A DNA stretch of 64,000 nucleotides from Verrucomicrobiota bacterium (GTDB taxonomy: Bacteria > Verrucomicrobiota > Verrucomicrobiia > Opitutales > Opitutaceae): the NCBI GenBank assembly GCA_023428905.1, contig JAEYWP010000022.1, positions 124,001 to 188,000 of the forward strand, in the 5' to 3' direction. Of the stretch, positions 26,356-35,336 are shown one piece after another. The notes below the pieces were generated by a model. The model saw nothing but the letters and a program-made list of their open reading frames with translations. It did not search any database and was not told the origin of the DNA. Numbering within the stretch: position 1 is the stretch's first letter; every line of letters starts with the position of its first letter. Made by a program: the position numbers and the translations under genes.

Positions 26356-28609
26356 GATCGGATGTGAGCGGGTGCTTTGGCAGGCTAAAGTAAAAAGTTG
26401 CGCCGACACCAGGCTGGCCCTCGGCCCAGGTCTTGCCGCCATGGCGTTCGACGATGCGGCGCACATTGGCCAGCCCAATGCCGGTGCCTTCGAAATCCTC
26501 CGAGCGGTGCAGGCGCTGGAAGACACCGAACAGTTTGTCCACATACCGCATGTCGAAGCCGGCGCCGTTATCCTGCACCCAATAAATGAGGTGGCCGTCG
26601 TCCTCCCGTGCGCCCACCTCGATGCGTGCGGGGTTGCGCTTGCGGCTGTATTTGACCGCGTTCTCCAGCAAGTTTTGCCAGACCTGCCGCAACAACACCA
26701 GGTCCGCCGCCGCCGCGGGAAGCGGTTGCTGCACCCACTCGACGGCCTGGTTTGGGTTCTGGGACATCACCCGCTCCCGGACCTCCTCCACCAGACGGTC
26801 CATCCATACCAGCTGGTGCTTGATCGTCGTGCGTCCCATCTGCGCAAAGGCGAGCAGGTTGTCGACCAGCGCCCCGGCGTAACCCGACGCGTCCAGGATG
26901 CGGTCCAGCAGCTCATTCGCCTCCGAGTCCAGCACCGCCTGCTTCTCATCCTTGAGGATCTCCGCATAGCTGCGGATGTGGCGGAAGGGTGCGCGCAAGT
27001 CATGGGAGACTGAATACGAGAAGGCCGCCAGCTCGCGGTTGGAGCGGGTCAACTCCTCCGTCAGTGCCGCGAGCTCCTCCGTGCGTTTCAGCACCACCGA
27101 CACCATCGCGCCGCGAAATTCGCGCGCCGTGTCCACTGCCTCGTCCCGCCAGGGAATCGAACGCCCGTGCACGACCTCGCGCCAGGCTGCGAAACTGTGG
27201 CGGGGATGGAGCTGCGCCGGCCCCCCCTCCGGCTTGCGGGGATCGCCGCCCCAGGTGACGGTGCGCACCACCTCCGGACGGAACCAAAGGATGTAGCTGG
27301 TGTGCACGCGGGAGAGCGAGGCCGCCAACAATCCGCTGGCGACCCCCGCATAATTTCGGGCAGGGGGAAAAACCGTGGACAGACGGTCGGTGCAGAACAC
27401 GTCCTGTTCATCCCGGGCGCGGGAAGCCAGCCACTCCGAAAGCTCCTTCACCTCCCGCTCCGTCGGGGTCTCGCCGCGCAGCGTGCAGGAGCCGCGCGAG
27501 ACCACCGCGACGCCGGTCGATTCAGTCAGCGCCACCACACTTTCCCAGTGGTGGGCGATCCCCTCGGTGATGTCCGCGTGCTGGGTCATGCGCCCGAGCA
27601 GGTCAGGCATCCCGGACTGCAGGCGCATACGATAAACGAAGCCGTCGGTCTGCTCCCGTGCCGCCAGCTGGAGCGAAAACACATGCGCCAGCAGCTCGAT
27701 CGCGGAGCGTGCCGCGAAGGGTACGGTCCGGGGAGCGTGATGGTGGCAGGAGATCAACCCCCACAGGCGGTCGCCTCGCATGATCGAGACCGACATCGAC
27801 GCCGCCGTCCCCATGTTGCGCATGTACTGGAGATGCACGGGCGAGACACTGCGCAGGGTGGACAGGCTGAGATCCAGTTCCGCGGGCACTCCGCCCGGGT
27901 CGCGCACCGTCACAATCCGGCTCGGCGTGTAGTCACACGTCGCAATCAAACGGATACGGTTGAGGCGGTAGAGTTCGCGTGCCTGCCGGGGGATGTCGCT
28001 GGCGGGAAATCGGAGGTCGAGGTAGGAGGGAAGTACGTCATTGCGATCCTCCGCCACCACCGTCCCGTTCCACTCCTCGTCGAAACGATAGACCAGTGCA
28101 CGATCAAAGCCGGTCAGACGCCGGACCTCCTCTGCGATCAAGCGGCACAGGTCGGGCGCATGCTCCGAACGCTCGATCCGTGGAAAGACTGGCTCCAGGT
28201 GCGCGTACAGTTCGGTCTGCGAGGCCAAGCCTGGCGACTGCACCCTTTCGCCTTCTAGAAGTAACCGGCCGCCGCGGCGGTGAGCCACGAGGTCGAAGTC
28301 CGCCCCATCGCCAAGGGTCCCCCGCTCCAAGTGGATGGGACGACGGGTAAACAGCGGATCCGATGCTGCCCGTTGCAGCGGGCCGAGCATGCCCGCACCC
28401 AGCACCTCCGAGACCGGAGCACCGAGGATCCCGGCGAGGGGGCGCCGCAGGAGCGTCTCCGCGTTTTCACTGGCATGCGTGACCCGCAGGGTCGCCTCAT
28501 CCAGGCCGAGCAGAAAACCGTGGGGCTGGATGCAGCCCGGCGTGTGGATGGGTTCGAGGTCGCAGCCAGTCAGGACGGCTGTTGCCTCGGCTTCAGGCAA
28601 GGGCTCCAT
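26330..28609 (-). CDS. bphP: Bacteriophytochrome histidine kinase
   Basis: The product is about 759 residues: PAS, GAF and PHY photosensory domains followed by HisKA and HATPase. The biliverdin-attachment Cys is Cys16 in LTGCDLEPIH. Chromophore-pocket residues are present: the DIP motif in FPASDIPRQA (Asp205), His259 in SPVHLQYMRN and His290 in SCHHH. The PHY tongue keeps WGG and PRHSF (469-473). The kinase His is about residue 536 in SVSHDLRAPF. It should autophosphorylate in response to red or far-red light and pass phosphate to the regulator encoded next. A second Cys (26, in HTPGCIQPHG) sits where Ser or Ala is usual. The start at 28609 overlaps the heme oxygenase stop by 17 bases. Confidence 0.96.
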   Translation of the reverse strand: MEPLPEAEATAVLTGCDLEPIHTPGCIQPHGFLLGLDEATLRVTHASENAETLLRRPLAGILGAPVSEVLGAGMLGPLQRAASDPLFTRRPIHLERGTLGDGADFDLVAHRRGGRLLLEGERVQSPGLASQTELYAHLEPVFPRIERSEHAPDLCRLIAEEVRRLTGFDRALVYRFDEEWNGTVVAEDRNDVLPSYLDLRFPASDIPRQARELYRLNRIRLIATCDYTPSRIVTVRDPGGVPAELDLSLSTLRSVSPVHLQYMRNMGTAASMSVSIMRGDRLWGLISCHHHAPRTVPFAARSAIELLAHVFSLQLAAREQTDGFVYRMRLQSGMPDLLGRMTQHADITEGIAHHWESVVALTESTGVAVVSRGSCTLRGETPTEREVKELSEWLASRARDEQDVFCTDRLSTVFPPARNYAGVASGLLAASLSRVHTSYILWFRPEVVRTVTWGGDPRKPEGGPAQLHPRHSFAAWREVVHGRSIPWRDEAVDTAREFRGAMVSVVLKRTEELAALTEELTRSNRELAAFSYSVSHDLRAPFRHIRSYAEILKDEKQAVLDSEANELLDRILDASGYAGALVDNLLAFAQMGRTTIKHQLVWMDRLVEEVRERVMSQNPNQAVEWVQQPLPAAAADLVLLRQVWQNLLENAVKYSRKRNPARIEVGAREDDGHLIYWVQDNGAGFDMRYVDKLFGVFQRLHRSEDFEGTGIGLANVRRIVERHGGKTWAEGQPGVGATFYFSLPKHPLTSDHAQADPTG

Positions 28610-29168
28610 GGCGCGTGCAGGCCTCCACCCATCGGTGCAGGCTGCTGAAGGTTTTCCGGGCGGCGGCAACGGTCTCATCCGCATGCTCCGGTGGCACGGC
28701 GGCGGTCAGCACATCGCAAAAACGGCGCCAGTGCCGGCCGGTGTCGGCACCGTATCCAAAATAGAACCTTCCGCCGCTGTGGGCCTCGATCCCGAACCGC
28801 TCCCGCGCGTCGCGGCTCGCGATCTGCCCACCCAGCGTCGCGCCTTCCCAGACGTACAGAGACCCCATCGCCGCCCAAGGCTCGGCGAGCCCCGGCAGCT
28901 CCTCGCAGCGGGGCAGCCCCGCCAGGTCGTCCGCAGACGCTCCCAATGCCCGCAGGTCTTCTTCCAGCCACCGCGCCTTCGATCCCCCCTCGACCAGCGC
29001 CGGGTGGTCCCGGAGCGCATCGAAAACGCGCGGCTCCCAGGGGCTGATGTATCCATAAAACAACCGCAACCGTTTCCGATAGGCATCGGCGGATTCCGGC
29101 GGGCGCAACATCGCTTCGAGCGCGCCATGCTGGGGTGCGGTCTCCTGTCTGAGGCGCGTGAGCAACAT
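28593..29168 (-). CDS. bphO: Heme oxygenase (biliverdin-producing)
   Basis: The 191-residue enzyme cleaves heme to biliverdin, iron and carbon monoxide. The proximal heme ligand is His14 in ETAPQHGALEA. The distal helix Gly-rich stretch is GSLYVWEGATLGGQ, and the C-terminal FYFGYGADTGRHWRRF matches bacterial BphO proteins. It is first in a minus-strand run with overlapping bphP and the response regulator, so it supplies the chromophore for the photoreceptor. No Shine-Dalgarno sequence is evident before the ATG. Confidence 0.94.
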   Translation of the reverse strand: MLLTRLRQETAPQHGALEAMLRPPESADAYRKRLRLFYGYISPWEPRVFDALRDHPALVEGGSKARWLEEDLRALGASADDLAGLPRCEELPGLAEPWAAMGSLYVWEGATLGGQIASRDARERFGIEAHSGGRFYFGYGADTGRHWRRFCDVLTAAVPPEHADETVAAARKTFSSLHRWVEACTRHGALA

Positions 29169-29192
29169 GCGGTGTAGAACGAAAACCGCCGC

Positions 29193-31487
29193 TCAGCGCC
29201 TGCAACCCGGAAGTCGGATCCCGAGCCATTTTCCGGAAGAGGTCCCGATGCAGAATGCAGCACCCGCGGTTCCGCGCTTCATTCGCGGATCCGCAGGCGG
29301 GGAGGCACGCGTTGCTCGGCCAGGCGCCGCAAGTCGGGGCGCGCGTCGTCCATTCCGTAACCGCGGGTGAGGGCGAGGAGGCGAAAAAACCGACCCCGCG
29401 GACAGCGACCGGATCACCTTGGGGGTGCCCTCCACCCAGCAACGCTCGACCTGGTGGCGCGCCTGTTCGCGGCGGCGAGCGAGGGCCAGCGCCGCGCCGG
29501 AATCCTCGCCCTCGCCGTTGATCTCAAAGACTAGGACCTCCCGGCGAACGCCGTCACCCGCATCGGGAAACAGGAAAGGGATCGGCCGCGCCCAGACTGG
29601 CAGTTCCAGCCTGCGCAGCTCGGACAGAAACGACGTCTCCCGCCTGCCTCCGGCGCCATCCGCGACCTCGTCGAGCAGCCGGTCCCAGGAGGGAAGGACG
29701 ACAAAGCGCACCTGGCGCTGGCGCAGCAGCGCGAGCGACTCCTCCACCCCGGTGGCCCGTGCGATCGCCAGCGCGGCGGCCATTCCGTCACGATTCTCCC
29801 AATTCAGGGTCCCGATCGACCGCAGGCGCGCATGAAAACCCAGGGCCGCGGTGGTCTCGGGCGGGGCCAGCACCACCGGGTTATCCGGCGCCCGCCGCGC
29901 CAGTGCCTGGGCGACGTCGCGCAGGATCAGGCTCTCGAGTTCGGCGGCCGACACCGGCTGCCCGGCACGGTGAGCCGGCCCCGGCCAAAGCAACAACGTC
30001 CCGGGCACGCAGAGCAAGGCAGCGGGCAGGCTCCATCCGGCGATCGACAGCCCCTCACCCCCGCGTATCCGGTCGGCTACGACGAGAAGCCCGGCCAGCA
30101 GCGACATCAGCTGGGCGAGCGGCCACCAGCGGAGCTGGGTGGCGCCCAGCACCGACGTCGCCGCCGCCACCACCAGCGCCACCACCAACGCTCCCGAAAT
30201 CGCGGAGCGCGGCCGCTCGCGCAGCAGCAACACCAGCGCCGCAGCCAGCCAGGCGAGGGGCGCGAGAGCGGCACACCGCGCGACAGCGTTCGGTTCGGCC
30301 TGCAGCCAACTGCCGAGGTCGGGTGCGACCACCCCACCCCATCCGGGGAGGTAGCTCAGGCGCTCCACGTCCGTGTCGGTCGCAAAGAGGCCGGTGCCAG
30401 CATAAGCCCGGAACGTCACCACGCAGGACACGAGGATGACAACGCCCGCCGCCGCAGCGGCGAGGCGCGGCCAGCGAAATGCCCGCTGACCCGCGGCCAC
30501 CGCTGCCGCTGCAAGCACCAGTTCCGTGGCCCCCAACCAAGACAGCGCATAACGCGGATGGGCCACCTCGAGCTTCAAGCCGAGGTATCCGGGTGCGTAC
30601 TCCACGAGGTAACCCGCGCAGGTCACCGCCGCCCCCGTCCAGGCCCACACACGCCACTCCAGCTCCAGCACGCGCCGACTCCACCCTGCCTCCACCACGG
30701 CGCCGCCAAGCAACCCGAGAGTCACCGCGGCCTGGCTGGCCGGGCTAACCCAAAACACCAGTCCCGAGATCGCCCCGGCGAGGGCGAAGAGCAGAGTCCG
30801 CTGGCGCCGTGACGGCCCGCCAGCCGGCTCCCGCCAAAACGCGAACAGGATCGGCAGGACCGAAAAGGCCGCTCCCAGCAGCGCCAGTCCGTGAGGCTGC
30901 AGCACCCCCGGGAGAAACGTCCCGGAAAAGGGAAACGTCGTCACCAGGCCGGCAGCCAACAGCGCCGCCGGGGCCTTGCCCCAACGCCGTAGCACCCAGC
31001 CACTCAACGCGAGCAGAGCGACCGCCAGCAAAAGGGGATCCGCCAGCAGTGCCGCGTCCTCCACCGTCGCGTGGCTGGGCTGATCCGAGAGCGCGCCGAG
31101 CAGCGCGGCCACGCCGGCGACGTACCAGCCATACGGTGACGGCTGCGTCGTGAGCCGCCCATAAGGGGCGTTTTCATGGTCGATCCGCCGCACCCGCCAC
31201 CGGCCCTCGGCGAGGTGCTCCTGGGCCTGCGCAATCCAGCGCCAGGTGCCCGCGACGCGCTCGGGCACGATCAGCCGACGCTGGCCCTCGGCGAAGCCCG
31301 TCGGAGCGGACGCATCCCGCACCGGACCATCCGCGTACCAGCCGTGCAGGGCCGTGACCTGCTCGACCCGTGCACGCCGCGCCTGGGTCACGACAACGAA
31401 AAAGATCAGGGCACAAACGGGGATGGCCCACCACAGGAGGGCTGCGAGTCGAAAGCGTGGACGCATGTCGGGGGACGGCGTGCGCAT
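29193..31487 (-). CDS. Large multi-pass membrane protein, GT-C glycosyltransferase-like
   Basis: The 764-residue protein has one N-terminal helix, a soluble loop of about 100 residues with HENAPYGRLTTQPSPYGWY, and then about ten hydrophobic helices. A C-terminal soluble domain of about 250 residues begins after the last helix (LPAALLCVPGTLLLWPGP). This architecture resembles GT-C or mannosyltransferase-like membrane proteins. The DHENAPYGRL loop could correspond to the catalytic extracytoplasmic loop, but I see no unambiguous DxD-type motif. The last 70 residues are Arg/Pro-rich and may be disordered. An ATG at 31466 is an alternative start. It is separated from the downstream bphO by 24 bases, so read-through into the photoreceptor operon is possible. 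Confidence 0.72.
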   Translation of the reverse strand: MRTPSPDMRPRFRLAALLWWAIPVCALIFFVVVTQARRARVEQVTALHGWYADGPVRDASAPTGFAEGQRRLIVPERVAGTWRWIAQAQEHLAEGRWRVRRIDHENAPYGRLTTQPSPYGWYVAGVAALLGALSDQPSHATVEDAALLADPLLLAVALLALSGWVLRRWGKAPAALLAAGLVTTFPFSGTFLPGVLQPHGLALLGAAFSVLPILFAFWREPAGGPSRRQRTLLFALAGAISGLVFWVSPASQAAVTLGLLGGAVVEAGWSRRVLELEWRVWAWTGAAVTCAGYLVEYAPGYLGLKLEVAHPRYALSWLGATELVLAAAAVAAGQRAFRWPRLAAAAAGVVILVSCVVTFRAYAGTGLFATDTDVERLSYLPGWGGVVAPDLGSWLQAEPNAVARCAALAPLAWLAAALVLLLRERPRSAISGALVVALVVAAATSVLGATQLRWWPLAQLMSLLAGLLVVADRIRGGEGLSIAGWSLPAALLCVPGTLLLWPGPAHRAGQPVSAAELESLILRDVAQALARRAPDNPVVLAPPETTAALGFHARLRSIGTLNWENRDGMAAALAIARATGVEESLALLRQRQVRFVVLPSWDRLLDEVADGAGGRRETSFLSELRRLELPVWARPIPFLFPDAGDGVRREVLVFEINGEGEDSGAALALARRREQARHQVERCWVEGTPKVIRSLSAGSVFSPPRPHPRLRNGRRAPRLAAPGRATRASPPADPRMKRGTAGAAFCIGTSSGKWLGIRLPGCRR

Positions 31488-31569
31488 GGCACTGCAAGGC
31501 GCGATCCAAGTAAAGCACGCGGGGGACCCGCTTGACTTGCCTGCGCCCCACCGCGGGAGGGCCTGAACC

Positions 31570-31658
31570 TGCCAAAAAGCGGCCCCGGTCGGTCAGACCG
31601 GGGCCATGGTGTTAGTCTGTGCTGGACGGCTGAAGGACACTCCGCCGACAGCGCCCCT
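31570..31658 (-). ncRNA. Possible small RNA ending in an intrinsic terminator
   Basis: The stretch lies between a promoter-like pair (31665-31693) and a terminator (31576-31605), giving a predicted transcript of about 90 bases with no evident ORF. Its 5' part can form a GCGC-TTAGGG-GCGC hairpin and its 3' end is a 10-bp GC-rich stem followed by TTTTT. It could instead be a terminated leader of the membrane-protein gene, whose ATG is 89 bases beyond. No known RNA family is recognised. Confidence 0.3.
31576..31605 (-). terminator. Intrinsic terminator
   Basis: GGCCCCGGTC (31581-31590) and GACCGGGGCC (31596-31605) form a perfect 10-bp stem with a 5-base loop. On the minus strand it is followed by GCTTTTTGG. 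It is the second terminator after the TonB-dependent receptor gene, or the 3' end of a small transcript. Confidence 0.8.
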
Positions 31659-31664
31659 AAGCGC

Positions 31665-31693
31665 ACTCTATTGCATGATTATTGCAACATCAA
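31665..31693 (-). promoter_or_regulatory. Promoter-like pair with internal dyad
   Basis: Read on the minus strand: TTGATG, a 17-base spacer, then TAGAGT; each hexamer matches sigma-70 consensus at 4 of 6 positions. The spacer (31671-31687) has 5-base inverted arms TTGCA and TGCAA, a possible operator. It lies between two terminators. Confidence 0.35.
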
Positions 31694-31717
31694 AGCCTCT
31701 GCTCCCGTGGGTGCCCA

Positions 31718-31752
31718 AGAAAACACCCGGTGTCATGGTCTGACACCGGGTG
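31718..31752 (-). terminator. Strong intrinsic terminator of the TonB-dependent receptor gene
   Basis: A perfect 12-bp stem (CACCCGGTGTCA with TGACACCGGGTG, loop 31736-31740) is followed on the minus strand by TTTTCTT. It begins 32 bases beyond the receptor stop codon. Confidence 0.9.
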
Positions 31753-31784
31753 CGCGTTCCTAGAGAAGATGGATCAGGCTTGGA

Positions 31785-34700
31785 TCAGAACATGATCTTC
31801 ATGCCCAGCTGCACCTGCCAGCGGGAGATCGGGGTGTCGTCCGCGGTGACGGGAACGCCGTTGAGCGTGGTCCCGTTGAAGGTGTAGGCCCAGGCGCCCG
31901 CGCCATTGTTGCCGGCAGGGCGGTAGGTCGCTCCCGCGACGGCGCGGCGGAACGAGAACGGCACCTCTTCCTGGATGCCCCAGTCCTGGTCGAACAGATT
32001 GGCCAGGTTGATGACGTTGGCGAAGAGCTGCGCGCGCACCGAACGGAAGAGCGGAATCTCCTGCGTGACCTTCATGTCCACCGTCTGCAGCCAGGGCGAC
32101 TTCTCGGAATTACGTCCGGGATTGCCACCCTTGTAGTCCTTCAACGTCGAGGATTCGACGAAGGCGAAGAACGCGTCGCGCTCCGCGGTGCTGGCCCATT
32201 CCACGCGGCTGTCATCCGGGCCGGTCGGCACGTAGAACAGGTCGTTGAAGCCGAAGCCGTCGCCGTTGGCGTCGCCGTAGAACACCCACGAATAGGGGCG
32301 TCCGGAACGGGCGATGTAAGCGAACGTGACCGTGGTCGGCGCCTTCTTGAAGAACTCAAACTCGCGGCTGAGCGTCAGCACGATGTTGTCGCGGATGTTC
32401 GTGTTGGAGATCGAAGCGACGTTCTCGTTCGGATTGAAGACCGCACGATTCTGGTAGTTCGACGAGGCGGTGGAGGACGTCGCCGGGCTCACCTCCGTGG
32501 CGTTGCCGCGCGTCCAGGACGCAGACCAGCCCCATTTGTTGATCACCGGGCGGGTGAGCGAAAGGGTCAGCCCATAGGCCTCACCCTTGCTGGTGTTGGT
32601 CAGGTAGAAGACGTCGGCAAAGTTGCTGACGCGGCGGCGGCCGGCGGTCGCGTAGCTGGTGCTGCTGACGATGGACGTGGCGGTGCCGAAGCGCTGGCGG
32701 CCGTCGGGAGCGAGCCCGGAGCCGTTGCCATCCGTCGCCACCCGGTAGTTCAGGAACTCCGTCTGCACGCCGTCAGCCACCTGATTGTAATAGACCTCCG
32801 CGGTGGCGATGATTCCGCCGAACGGAAGATCATGATCCACGGCGAGGTTGGACTTCCAGAGGCTCGGCTGCTTGAAGTCCGGATCGGTGACGTTGATGTT
32901 CGGCGCCGGGTTGGCGGAGCCGGACGTCTGCGTGTTCGGGTCGGGATTAAAGACGGTGGTCGCGAGCTCGGCGCTGCTGGCCACGTAGTTGTACACCGAC
33001 CCCGCATTGGAATAGGCGTTGGAAATCCAGACCGCCGGGTTCTTGCCCTGGAAGAGACCGACACCGCCGCGCAGCTGGGTGCGGCGCTCCGTCGGCATCG
33101 TATAGACGAAGCCGATACGCGGAGCCAGGGTCGAGTTGCCACTGTTGGTCGTGTCATTGCGGGTGATTGCCTCGCCCGACTCCGAGGTGAAACCGGCGGC
33201 ACTGAAGCCGGTCGCAACCGGCGGCTTCTCCCCGATGTACGGGTAATCGAAGCGCAGGCCGGCCAGAATCGTCAGGTTAGCCGAGGGGCGCCAGGTGTCC
33301 TGAATGAAACCCGCATAGGCGTCGTACGAGAAACGCGCGATCGCATCCTCGATGGTGTAGCCGGCGTAGGGCCGCTGGACCTGGTAGCGCGACGGCGGCC
33401 CGCCGGCGATCCACGCCGCGGCGTTGTTGAACTCGTAGTTGCCCATCGTGTTTTGCACGAAGGCGTTGTTGTACTCGGTGAAGGTCCCCTCGGTGCCGAT
33501 CGTCAGGGTGTGATTGCCGAGTGAATACTCACCGCTCAGGCGGGCCTGCTTTTCCTCGGTGGTGAGGAGGTTCAGCTGGCGGCTGTTCTCCGTACCCAGG
33601 TAGATGCTGCCGCTGGGGACCGCCGCGCCGGTGTCGAGGCGCGTGCCGCTGATGCCGTAGATGCGCACCATCGGGAACGCCTCGCCGCGATTGGCGGGCG
33701 TGCCGTCGTATTTGGTGTAGGAGACGGTGGCCTCGGTGCGGAAGTCCGGCGTCCACTGGCTGTAGAGCTGGGCGGTGTAGCTCTTGGTCTCACGCGGCTG
33801 GTCGAACCAGTGATTGCTCAGCGAGGTGTAGGTCGCAGTGGAGGCGGTGTAGTTCGCAAAGGAGGTATTGACGCCTTCATTGCTCCGGTAGGTCGCGGTC
33901 AGGCGGTGCTGAGCCGAGATATTCCAGTCGATCTTTCCGATGATCGTCTCCTGTTCGGAGATGTTCGAGTCCGGGCCGCTGAGGGATCCCGGATCATAGC
34001 CGTAGGAACGGGCCTTTTCGATGATCTGCTCGATCGCGGCCAGGCCGGCGGCGTCGGGAATGAAGTTCGAGGACGGCACCACGGTCTCGCGTTTGAACTT
34101 GTCGTAGGAGAGGGAGAAGAACAGGCGGTCCTTGATCAGCGGTCCGCTGAAGGTGATGCCGTAGTTCTTTTCGTCGAACGGCTCCTTGGCGCCACTGAGC
34201 GGGTTGTCGGAGCGCAGTTCATCGTTGGTGAACTGGTAATAGACGCTGCCGGTGTATCGATTGGTGCCCGACTTGATGATCGCATTGATCACCGCACCGG
34301 TGAATCCGGCGTAGCGGACATCGTAGGGATTGAGTTCGATGCTGACCGCCTCGAGGGCCTCGAGCGGGACGGGGCTGAAGAGCGAGGAGAAGCCGTTCGA
34401 GTTGAGGCCGAAGGGATCGCCGGCGGCGACACCGTCGATCAGAAAGGTGTTGAAGCGGAAGTTCTGACCCTGGGCGGAGAGCTGGCCGCCCTGGTCGAGC
34501 GACCCGAGATAAAAGCGCGAGTCGAGGCGGGCCAGGTCCTGGACGCTGTTGCGCACCGTCGAGAGGTTATCGATGTCCTGGTCGCCGAAGGAGGAGGACA
34601 CACCCATCTTCTCCGTGCCAAAGACGGTGTCGTTAGCCTCTTCCACCCGGAAGGTCTCCAACTGCACCACATCTTCCCCGGAGAAGGAAACGTTGGTGCT

Positions 34701-35018
34701 CACACCCAGCTCGGTGAAGACACTGGAGCGGGTTTGCGGAGCCACACCGTCGCCAGCCACCGTCACGCTGTACGGGCCGCCGATGCGCAGGCCGGTGACG
34801 CTGTATTGGCCGTCAGTTTGGGTCACCGCGGTCGCTCGCGTGCCCGAGGGCTCGTGCACGATGTTGACGGTGGCACCTCCGACCGGCTTGCCGGCAGCGT
34901 CGAGAACCAGGCCGTTGATGGCACCAGTCGTGACGCCCTGCCCCCAGGCAGGGAGTGCGCCGCACAGCAGTACTGCTGCGGCAAATACATAGGAGAGACA
35001 GACGCGGATGGAACGCAT
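31785..35018 (-). CDS. TonB-dependent receptor, Oar-like, with carboxypeptidase-regulatory domain
   Basis: The product is about 1,077 residues. A signal peptide (MRSIRVCLSYVFAAAVLLCG, ending near PAWG) is followed by a carboxypeptidase-regulatory beta-sandwich (GAINGLVLDAAGKPVGGATV, about 30-110). A plug domain follows (FRFNTFLIDGVAAGDPFG, then EAVSIELNPYDVRYAGFTGA). The rest is a long beta barrel rich in aromatic-bounded strands, ending LGMKIMF with the C-terminal Phe needed for outer-membrane insertion. It should import a large substrate, such as an oligosaccharide or siderophore, using TonB energy. No susD or exbBD is next to it. ATG 35018 begins the signal peptide; an in-frame start at 35087 is rejected. 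Confidence 0.93.
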   Translation of the reverse strand: MRSIRVCLSYVFAAAVLLCGALPAWGQGVTTGAINGLVLDAAGKPVGGATVNIVHEPSGTRATAVTQTDGQYSVTGLRIGGPYSVTVAGDGVAPQTRSSVFTELGVSTNVSFSGEDVVQLETFRVEEANDTVFGTEKMGVSSSFGDQDIDNLSTVRNSVQDLARLDSRFYLGSLDQGGQLSAQGQNFRFNTFLIDGVAAGDPFGLNSNGFSSLFSPVPLEALEAVSIELNPYDVRYAGFTGAVINAIIKSGTNRYTGSVYYQFTNDELRSDNPLSGAKEPFDEKNYGITFSGPLIKDRLFFSLSYDKFKRETVVPSSNFIPDAAGLAAIEQIIEKARSYGYDPGSLSGPDSNISEQETIIGKIDWNISAQHRLTATYRSNEGVNTSFANYTASTATYTSLSNHWFDQPRETKSYTAQLYSQWTPDFRTEATVSYTKYDGTPANRGEAFPMVRIYGISGTRLDTGAAVPSGSIYLGTENSRQLNLLTTEEKQARLSGEYSLGNHTLTIGTEGTFTEYNNAFVQNTMGNYEFNNAAAWIAGGPPSRYQVQRPYAGYTIEDAIARFSYDAYAGFIQDTWRPSANLTILAGLRFDYPYIGEKPPVATGFSAAGFTSESGEAITRNDTTNSGNSTLAPRIGFVYTMPTERRTQLRGGVGLFQGKNPAVWISNAYSNAGSVYNYVASSAELATTVFNPDPNTQTSGSANPAPNINVTDPDFKQPSLWKSNLAVDHDLPFGGIIATAEVYYNQVADGVQTEFLNYRVATDGNGSGLAPDGRQRFGTATSIVSSTSYATAGRRRVSNFADVFYLTNTSKGEAYGLTLSLTRPVINKWGWSASWTRGNATEVSPATSSTASSNYQNRAVFNPNENVASISNTNIRDNIVLTLSREFEFFKKAPTTVTFAYIARSGRPYSWVFYGDANGDGFGFNDLFYVPTGPDDSRVEWASTAERDAFFAFVESSTLKDYKGGNPGRNSEKSPWLQTVDMKVTQEIPLFRSVRAQLFANVINLANLFDQDWGIQEEVPFSFRRAVAGATYRPAGNNGAGAWAYTFNGTTLNGVPVTADDTPISRWQVQLGMKIMF

Positions 35019-35336
35019 GTTAGTGAGTAGTTCGACGGTCAACTGAACGGCCGGGCTGGACCGACCGTCATCAAAGTGCGACGCCACCCCTTCGCAGGGG
35101 GTGAGTCAAGGCATCTGCCGGGGCGAACGTCATTCAGCGCTCAATCTTAACGGGTTCGTCACCAAAACAGCTGCCCTAACACGCCTGGGGGAGTGTGGCC
35201 GCGCACGCCTACAGCAGAAAATACGCCCGTCAGGCTGGGCCCCGATAAGAAAGGCGGGACGCTTTGGCCGGCTGAAGACGCCAGTGCGCGGCACTTCGGG
35301 ATGCGTTCCCGGACAATTCAGGTACCTTTACACTGC
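35019..35336. other. Divergent intergenic region, 318 bases
   Basis: It lies between the TonB-dependent receptor (minus) and the glycoside hydrolase (plus) and must hold both promoters. A short hairpin (CACCCC with GGGGTG, about 35085-35102) is visible. I found no convincing sigma-70 pair, riboswitch or small ORF. An in-frame ATG of the hydrolase at 35301 lies within it. Confidence 0.4.

Noticed and set aside
33810..35030. Plus-strand frame (406 codons) opposite the TonB-dependent receptor
   Set aside because: It is the antisense shadow of the receptor plug and N-terminal domain.
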